A DNA stretch of 64,000 nucleotides from Sphaeroforma sirkka (Eukaryota > Opisthokonta > Ichthyosporea > Ichthyophonida). The translations under genes were made by a program, and so were the position numbers. Positions 56,662 through 64,000 of this stretch are shown piece after piece. Location: assembly GCA_001586965.3 (NCBI GenBank), contig LUCW03000139.1:1-64000 (forward strand), written 5' to 3'. Each line of letters starts with the position of its first letter. Position 1 is the first letter of the stretch. The notes beneath the pieces are model-generated. The model ran no database searches. It saw only the letters and a program-made list of their open reading frames with translations, and was not told the DNA's origin.

Positions 56662-58809
56662 ATGAAAATGGAAACATCATCAGAAGGCGGCAGTCGACGA
56701 TCACCTATGTTGAACCGAAGGCCGAGTGTCCGTTCTGCGGGATGTCTGGTATGGCTTGTGTTGTTTTTTTTGCTGAGCTATGTGCAGGTACTGTTTGGTT
56801 TGTTTGCTTCGTTCGTTTGCTGAGTTGCCGTGATTCGATGTGGCTACAGTCTGTCACTTCACTGGTATCTATGTGTTCGTAATATATTTTGGAACTACTC
56901 ATGGCAGGAATGTTTTGCTGTATTCTGTACATGACACATATACAGAGGGAATGACAGTGTGAATGACAGTGGAAAACTATGGAAATCGGTATCCAAGATG
57001 CTCTGCAGTGGTGTACATACGAATCCTATTTATATCCATACGAATCCTATTTCTATTCATACGAACCCTATTTATATTCATACGAATCCTTTTTATGTTC
57101 ATACGGATTCTAAATGTCAGGTATCCACGAGCACGCACTGAACTTCAATGGAAGCCAGGCCGTGTACGCGTGCAGCATGAGTGAACACTACACGCGCATA
57201 TATCAACAAGAGGATCTGCAGTCAGCATTCAGCGGTGTGGTGGCTGGCATTGACGCAGAGTCGACAGGCAATGATACAGCTGTACCCGAACAACAGGACG
57301 AGCCCTTCTGCTACGGTTCAGGGACAGTCATGCTCAACGGGTTTACTTTTAAGTATGTCTTAACTTCAAACGTGTTTAGTGGTCTGGCGGAGTTTCGAAA
57401 ATCCTAAAATTCTTAACCCCTAAACCCAAAATGTCACATCCTCTGGTGGTCAAGGTTGCGATCGATGACAGTCATGCAGGAGATGATATAGCACGTGCAA
57501 GCATCTGTGTTTGATCTCGTGTAGGGACCTTTTGTCTGGCACTGGTGACAACACACGCATCTATCTTGCCTCTACACGTATCAAAGGTGTGAATGACACA
57601 TGACTGTCGTATATTTATCTGTCTATTTGGAGCTTGTTGGTTGTAGTTTTCCCAACAGCGTGTCTCGCTAGCATGAACCATTCAACTGTTAACCAGGTAT
57701 TTATTACTCTCTATTTTTTTTTTGTCGCCGCACCCGCAGTATGGACAATTGCATCACGTATCTCTTCGACGGATGGGTGCTGGATACCCCGTTCAAGTAC
57801 GCCGGAGCCACCGTACTCACATTCTTGGTCACTGTTTTCGTCCAGGTATGTCAAGTATCTTTAGCAGTGTTGCTTAAATTTTCTTTCCTTTTCCTTGTAG
57901 GTACTTTATTCGCTTGTATGGCTTGTTTGCATTTGTGTATGTGACACCTCATCGGCTCACAGATTTCACAAGCTCTCGATCAAAATCCATCCGCTTCGAC
58001 CATTGCGGGCTGCGGGTTTTGAGTGCGGCCGAAAACCTGTAGATATCTAACCTTCTTTGTTTTCTATCACAGGTTCTGAATAGATTGCGAATGAAACTGG
58101 AACAAGCACAAGTCAAAAGCCAATTAGCAGGTTTGTTCTATTTTATTTCCTACTTCGGATTCCGTCGTTGTGCCATTCAGCACCTTTTCAATGAAGACCT
58201 CTACTACCAAGTCTAGTCTTAATACATTGTTCATAAGTTTTTCAAACACCAACTCTCGTTATGCGTCAACGAAGGCAGGAATGAATTTGATACTAGCATG
58301 TCCTTTTACTATTCCATCAGCAGGCAATTGAGCTCTACGAATGTATTTAAACCGCTTCATGTCTATCGCTTCCGTTGTCCACAGATCAACGCCAACCTCG
58401 CGTCACTGAATTGCTGCTCAATAGTTCGATGGTGCTGGTATCAGTCACATTTGGCTACTGGGTGATGTTATTGACTATGACCTACTCAATGATACTCTTT
58501 TTAGCTGTAGTGTTTGGGCTGGCTGTAGGGCACTTTTTGACCAATTTCTTCACACAACGAGAAATCACAAATCCTTTCTCGGAATATCATACCTCTGGGG
58601 AAGCCCCACGTACTTCATCACTACATGCGGTTGTTGTGGATACAGATTCAGAAGAAAAGAAAGAAACCCGTTGTCATGAGGATGCGGAGAGTATTTTCGA
58701 TCTGATGCACGACCCATGCAGTCCTGATTCTGTTAAAGCGTCGGAGGCAGCAACGAAGGACTCTCCGGCACCTAAAGCGTTGCCAGACACGCCATGTTGT
58801 CCGTATTAG
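56662..58809 (+). CDS. CTR: Ctr-family copper transporter, 5 exons, 318 aa
   Basis: Exons: 56662-56797, 57121-57352, 57740-57845, 58073-58130, 58385-58809; phases agree and total 319 codons with the TAG. The family forms trimeric channels that bring Cu(I) into the cytosol. A hydrophobic signal-anchor-like segment (LVWLVLFFLLSYVQ) lies at about residues 29-42, followed by an extracellular domain with Met, His and Cys. MDNCITYLFDGWVLDT starts the conserved core and TM1 follows. TM2 carries the diagnostic MLLTM (M-x3-M, residues 205-209), and TM3 carries GLAVG (G-x3-G, residues 222-226). The cytosolic tail is acidic and ends CCPY rather than the usual HCH. Donors of exons 1 and 4 are both GTTTGT. 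An upstream in-frame ATG at 56593 is possible but does not improve the N-terminus. Confidence 0.87.
57016..57120 (+). repeat. 5 x 21-bp array ending at the CTR exon 2 acceptor
   Basis: Units begin at 57016, 57037, 57058, 57079 and 57100, each starting CATACGAATCC or a close variant. The fifth unit ends exactly at the AG (57119-57120) of the 3' splice site and carries the most changes. Confidence 0.92.
57398..57430 (+). repeat. telomere-like CCCCTAAACCC motif
   Basis: CCTAAAATTCTTAACCCCTA followed by AACCC, in CTR intron 2. Confidence 0.55.
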
Positions 58810-58947
58810 TTGCCCAAATATATAAATTTAGTCATAGAGTGTAAATCAATATACCACTCATGTGGAGCTTCTAGTGAAATCTGTGAGAATATTCAATTTT
58901 ACCATAACGCTCACTAGTAGACGATACTATGAATTGTTACTTTCAAT

Positions 58948-59195
58948 TAGGGTATAGAATGCCTCCGATGCAAAGAACCGACAATCAGTTTGCCATAGAT
59001 GAGAACGAGGAGACTAAAAATAGCGCTGCATCCAGAACCCAGTATATATATAATTGTCTAGCATCGCGAAGAATATTTCGCGGTTATCGTATGGTTCACC
59101 CGGGTTCTGGATGCAGCGCTATTTTTAGTCTCCTCGTTCTCATCTATTGCAAACTGATTGATTGTTCTCTTGCATCGGAGGCATTCTATACCCTA
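58948..59195. repeat. long inverted repeat: hairpin with ~93-bp arms
   Basis: The left arm 58948-59040 is the near-perfect reverse complement of 59102-59195, with a 61-base loop that holds a small CGCGAA/TTCGCG palindrome. The GC content is ordinary and the arms are not simple repeats. It could be a foldback transposable element or a long hairpin RNA precursor. Confidence 0.88.
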
Positions 59196-59559
59196 CTCTA
59201 GCAGGCAATATAACTTCCAGGAATGTAACTGAAGATCGATATACGGCCCCATATGACCATGTCATACCTCTCCGGTTTACTTAGTATCCATCAAAAACCT
59301 AATGAGTTTATCAACGCTCCTGCAGTTCAAATGTCCATACGGGGGAGGCTCATAATTTTGGTGCGATAACCAGGACGTACATACGGTATCGAACTGCTCA
59401 GATAGCAGCGGTGGCTATGGGTTGATAAGACTATCAGAGATAAATAAGCGGTACAAGCTTGTTCGTATTAGTCTATTTGTATGATTAGATACTGCGGGGT
59501 TGGAACAGTGCTGTATTAGAATTGAATGAGCGCTATGACAAGGAGTTGATACCATTTAC

Positions 59560-59871
59560 CTATGCATACGAGTAGTCATGCGGGCCCGTTTTTCGAGAAG
59601 CCTTACCGGGGCACAGTGACCAGAGGGCATACAACGCTCTCAAAATACTTCGATATAAATTTAACGAAGTTGATACTTGCATCCGAAATAATAGTCGGTT
59701 TAAGACATGATTAGTAAGGCGGGATTTAGTAATAACATTTCCCCTCAGTATTCTTGACTTGTTGTCCTGTTCTATGGTGGTAGGTTCGACAAACGGAATT
59801 TCGAATTCTGTGAAGATATTCTTAGCCCGTACCGTGTCTTTAGCTGTATCAGACTGTGATGCAGACTGCAC
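59560..59871 (-). mobile_element. Ty1/copia-like RNase H remnant
   Basis: The minus strand shows PFVEPTTIEQDNKSRILR followed by a SRLTNHVLNRLLFRMQ segment. The P-T-T-I-x-x-DN-x-S-x-I...R...H pattern resembles the end of copia RNase H. It is a short, old, broken fragment with no LTR visible. Confidence 0.45.
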
Positions 59872-60240
59872 TCATTAGGGAATATATGGTTCTTTGTTCG
59901 TGTTTTCGAGACCGAAGTCTTGAGTACCATAGAGATACTTCAAACTTGCTTGGCTCCTCTAAAGCGATGGTACTGTGGTGCTATCAGATAACGACCTATA
60001 TGATATCAATAGTCCCAGCACACTGATGAGAGCAATAAAGCGAGAAATGAAACGTTATCGAAAACTATGCTCAATACGAATTGAAAGTGAGTATAGTTGT
60101 CAAGCAGTTCTGATTGGCCATTTATAGGCGACTATCTTTCGCAAACCGACAAAGCGATATGTTGATGCAGCGGTTCAGTGTTCTTTAACATTCCAGATCC
60201 AAAACTCACAGTCGTGATTCATTACATACCCGCTAGTCGG

Positions 60241-60975
60241 TATTGATAGAAAGAAACTGATGGAGATACCATACTCGAGAAAGAGAGTAGGAGTTTATTT
60301 CAGAGATCGTCCTATCGTTTTACGGCAATAGTGAACACAATTAAGAGAATGTATTACTTTAGGTCTTTAAAAATCGCTGAGGTAACCACCCACGTAGGTT
60401 CTCGAATACTATATAATGTCCATACTTCCATAGCCTACTCTGATTCGAGAGCAAATTCAAACGGACCTGTTCATAAGTGATTTAGGACAGGTGTCGCATT
60501 AAAAATCGCTGAAGTAACCACCCACGTAGGTTCTCGAATACTATATAATGTCCATAATCGACTCCAAGACTCGGTGGTGTAACAATCCTCTCTGTCAGCT
60601 CTTATTTAGCCCCTACCAGCTCTATTTTGGCAAAGTGTCGTTGCTATGGAAGTGAACCTGGTCAACTCGAGCCTGCCCCATCCTACTTTGATTCAAGAGC
60701 AAAATCAAACGGACCTGTTCATAAGTGATTTAGGACAGGTGTCGCATCCCAGCACACCAGTCGAATTCGCGAACCCGGCAAAACAAGGGCTCGGCTCGCA
60801 AAGTTGCGGCTTGGAAATTTCACTCTCATATCAAAATGAGGTGGGAAACCCCCGAAACCAGTCCAGAATTTGTTCTAGCCTTTTCGTATTGATAGAAAGA
60901 AACTGGTGGAAATGACATACTCGAGAAAGAGAGCACATATTTATTTCAGAGATCGTCCTATCGTTGCACATAGTG
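60241..60975. repeat. nested segmental duplications
   Basis: Three segments each occur twice. Segment 1 (ATTGATAGAAAGAAACTG, ending at GAGATCGTCCTATCG) is at 60241-60318 and 60888-60973. Segment 2 (AAAAATCGCTGAGGTAACCA and on) is at 60368-60424 and 60500-60555. Segment 3 (AAACGGACCTGTTCATAAGT and on) is at about 60432-60500 and 60680-60750. Segment 3 stays open in the same frame in both copies, so its source was probably coding. Confidence 0.85.
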
Positions 60976-62259
60976 GAAACAGCTACAATAAGCAAAGAAT
61001 AGTTCGTACATACGTGGAAAAGTGACAGACATGACGTAATTTGTGCTTCCTTGTGATATTTGATGCTAAACACAGTAAAAGTTAGTATACCATTTCTTTT
61101 TGGAAGCCATGCTCTTAATAGATGTTCGTATTAGATACTTTCAACCCCTCTGGGCTAAAGTATATGAAACACAAACACCTTACAAGTATTAGTATTTCCT
61201 TTCCCGTGTTTAAAACAAAAGCTAATACCAAACAACACAGCTCCCACCGGCATTCACTTCTTAAATTACAGATCAAATCGCTCCGCCTGCAACATTCCAA
61301 CTCACTGCTGAAGAACAAGGCGAATCTACATGTAAAAGCCAACGGAACCAGTTTATTGCAACTGAACTATCTGGACGAGACTGCTTCACGGCAGCACCCG
61401 TTGTACTTACACGTACCCGAGGCCCCACAATCTACATTGGACTGGGCTTTAAAGTTTCAAATGCGCAGGTGCACCTAACTTAATCATACCACGACTTCTG
61501 CTACTAAACCCTAAACTCTAAACCCTCTGCACTAACCTATTCCGCGGCACTACACGGCGCAGACCCGATCCGTACCACAGAGGTGGGTACTCTACTTAGT
61601 AGGTCAGCAAGCAAATATATGGAACATTCGATAGTAACAGTGTTTTGGCAACACCGGCCCGAATTGACTCAGCGCATATCTTCCATTTTCGACTCACTTG
61701 GCCCAAGCTTCAAACGGGAATTTACTGACCACTTCCTCCCATCAATCTTTCCTGAACCACTACAGCGACTATGAGAGCCATAACATATGTTCATACATTG
61801 TAACATACATACTTGCCATTTTTGAAATAAATAATATTATCGCTAACTTCGTTCAGGAAGTACTCTTTTTTGTTGCACTTTGCCTGTCTGGGACAAGAAA
61901 CAACAGAAACCTGTACAGAAGGTGCTTCTAGACGAGTTAAGCAAATTCAGTTTCATACTTTAGGGTATTAATAACTCATACTTAACTACTCCTGAATATT
62001 CATCTCATGCTACTGACATTTTACTGGAAGTGGTAGAAGATTTGCTGGTTACATCACAGGCGAAACATATCCGCACTCACTACGGAGCTGGAGTAACAAA
62101 CAACGTGTTTTATCAGACTCAAACGGAGAATCGATACGAAGAACCGCTATCGAAGGCTTTCACGGCCATCACCAAGCGTAAACACGACACCCTGTTGGCT
62201 TAGACTGCTGCAGGCACTACGGACAAAGGTAACGATGAAAAATCATGGATACCCTTGCC

Positions 62260-62852
62260 TATAGAAATACGGCCTCCGGTCAGTCTAAAATATCAAGATC
62301 AATTGAGATAATACATTGGTTTTATTTAGTATTTTAAATAATTTAATACAAGCTCTTTTTCCAATATTTCCAAAGTGTCCTAAATTCACTTTGATGGCTC
62401 CAATAGCCTGAGTATTTGGTATGACTCATCTACTTGGACCTATTTGAGACATTAGTAGATGTAGGATATTATAAACTAAATTTTATAATCTCCGAACTAC
62501 TACTTATAGATTTTGGTCCTCCCGCCAATCTCCAAAATCCAACAAGTCTTTCTTTTTTTAATATTTCTTCAGATGGAACTTTATTTATATCAGCTAATGT
62601 ATTAACGTGATTTACGATAATATCTCTACCTACAAATTAGGCATGTGGTCATGAACACTTAGTACTTCTAGTGAAAATTATTCAATAAAGAACAGCTAGA
62701 GGTACGCCCTGTGTGATCGAGGATATTTAGGCTCTTAACAAGAGGCAGTCCCGATCATTCTTACACAAGCTACCACTGCTAAATCCTAACTGACTAAATT
62801 GTATTTTAGTTTAATATAGTTTGAAACCTAGTAATTTCCATCGAAGTTTACA
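62260..62852 (+). repeat. solo LTR of the chromovirus-like family
   Basis: A 593-bp sequence closely matches 3557-4151 from end to end, including the terminal GAAGTTTACA. There is no adjacent internal sequence. No clear target-site duplication is visible. Confidence 0.9.
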
Positions 62853-63414
62853 GAGATTGTAGTTGATAGCAATTTACTTGACGCCCTTAGCACCCGTAAG
62901 CGCTACACAGACATGCTCACACTACACGACCAGTTGGTGTACCTGCACAAAGGACCCATACCACCCCAAGTACTGCTGAACTGTGTGTTCTCAGTGCCAC
63001 GGTTCATGACCACAATAGTACACACTCTCCTCGTAGACTCAGAACACCCACAGAACGATTATACTTGGCTTTCGTTAGAACGCAGACGTCGTTTCGAACA
63101 AGCCCACAGAACACTGTGGCTAGATAACCCGCAAATGGACTTCAACACACTACATCCAGAGGTTAGCGCCTATATAGCGGCGCCCCAGCACTGACACACG
63201 CAAACTCCCGAACCACCACATACACCCCTGTTCGACATTGACCAGGACTTAGACAATGACATCCCAATAGACATTACACTATCCTACATATGTGGTAGCG
63301 TGACTCCGCCTGACTTGATCAGACGCTGGCGAATATGCCTGCGACAAATATGCATTGACCTGAAGTTGAATAGCACATATATCAACGAACACAGCGCGAT
63401 GAAACGCCCCCCGT

Positions 63415-63585
63415 TGTAGAAATACGGCCTCCGGTCAGTCTAAAATATCAAGATCAATTGAGATAATACATTGGTTTTTATTTGTATTTTAAATAATTTA
63501 GTATACCACTGCTAAATCCTAACTGACTAAATTGTATTTTAGTTTAATATAGTTTGAAACCTAGTAATTTCCATCGAAGTTTACA
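63415..63585 (+). repeat. short LTR derivative flanked by CCGT
   Basis: A 171-bp derivative keeps both termini of the same LTR (TGTAGAAATACGG start, GAAGTTTACA end). CCGT at 63411-63414 is repeated at 63586-63589, consistent with a 4-bp target-site duplication. Confidence 0.85.
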
Positions 63586-63940
63586 CCGTCCCGCCCACAC
63601 CCACCCTGAATGCCTACCGGCAGGCACAGTCGCACATCGCGACCCGGTGATGCGGTAGTGAGTATGATACACTGGTGAGCCACTGTATCATACCTCATAT
63701 TCAATGAAACGATATGCATATCTGTCACAGCTTACTCACAGACTCTGTGTCAATCCAGTTACGGCTGTCAAACGCCCACACCACTAAGACAACTACAGCC
63801 AAAGATAACAACTCAACAAGTACAACAACCACAGACCGCAAAAAGCAGGGTCACGGGAACTGCCAACACCTGCCGGTAGCCACAAGTCCACCCCGGACAT
63901 CAGGCATTGTATATAGCAATAGCGTGTAAACAAATAAAGA

Positions 63941-63960
63941 TACCTAAACCCTAAAAACCC
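63941..63960 (+). repeat. telomere-like CCTAAACCCTAAAAACCC
   Basis: An interstitial motif at the right edge, preceded by an AATAAA. Confidence 0.6.
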
Positions 63961-64000
63961 TGTTGTGTCAGTGTGACTTTTCAACTTGTGTGTGTGCGGA

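Larger units (their letters stand above)
61120..63660 (+). other. unidentified coding remnant with two LTR insertions
   Basis: Several + strand open segments (about 61122-61478, 61583-61774, 62910-63194 and a stretch after 63200) have balanced amino-acid composition and look like degraded protein coding. Segments read up to each of the two LTRs and resume after them, so the LTRs landed in one older sequence. A telomere-like CCCTAAACTCTAAACCC lies at 61508-61525. I do not recognise the family; a mobile element or a dead host gene are both possible. Confidence 0.4.

Overview
The window looks like nuclear DNA of an intron-rich unicellular eukaryote. The gene set (sterol C5-desaturase, AGPAT-type acyltransferase, a 25-exon-plus ABCC transporter, a Ctr copper transporter and a THAP-type zinc-finger exon), together with long introns full of tandem repeats and very long (TA)n tracts, fits a unicellular holozoan. 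An ichthyosporean such as Sphaeroforma is my best guess, but that is inference from gene content and not a database match.

Layout. 0-0.34 kb: first exon of a sterol C5-desaturase gene running off the left edge. 1.6-1.8 kb: a THAP-like exon ending in a strong splice donor. 2.0-10.9 kb: two Ty3/gypsy chromovirus-like copies in tandem sharing a central LTR, then an inverted LTR end and a piece of a second gypsy-like element. 12.3-20.5 kb: a nine-exon acyltransferase gene whose splice phases all agree. 21.5 kb: tRNA-Ser(UGA). 22.8-23.6 kb: an intronless, bacterial-looking methyltransferase gene. 25.2-47.1 kb: the ABCC transporter. 47.4-53.4 kb: (TA)n tracts and a 3.45 kb minisatellite with higher-order structure. 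54.2-54.6 kb: start of a gene for a probable secreted protein. 56.7-58.8 kb: a five-exon Ctr copper transporter. 58.9-63.7 kb: a repeat graveyard with a large hairpin, a copia-like remnant, nested duplications, and two solo LTRs inserted in an unidentified coding remnant.

There are no operons; the host genes are separate and mostly on the + strand, and four of them concern membranes (sterol synthesis, phospholipid acylation, ABC export, copper uptake). The most unusual feature is in the introns. Nearly every long intron carries its own private tandem array, and in at least five introns the duplicated unit starts at or crosses the 5' splice site. In one case a decayed copy of exon coding sequence plus donor sits in the following intron; in another a 21-bp array ends exactly at a 3' splice site. 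Other leads are a ~95-bp-arm hairpin (pri-miRNA or foldback element), a Dam-like domain inside the chromovirus pol, a ~300-residue insertion before NBD1 of the ABCC protein, and scattered telomere-like CCCTAAA motifs.
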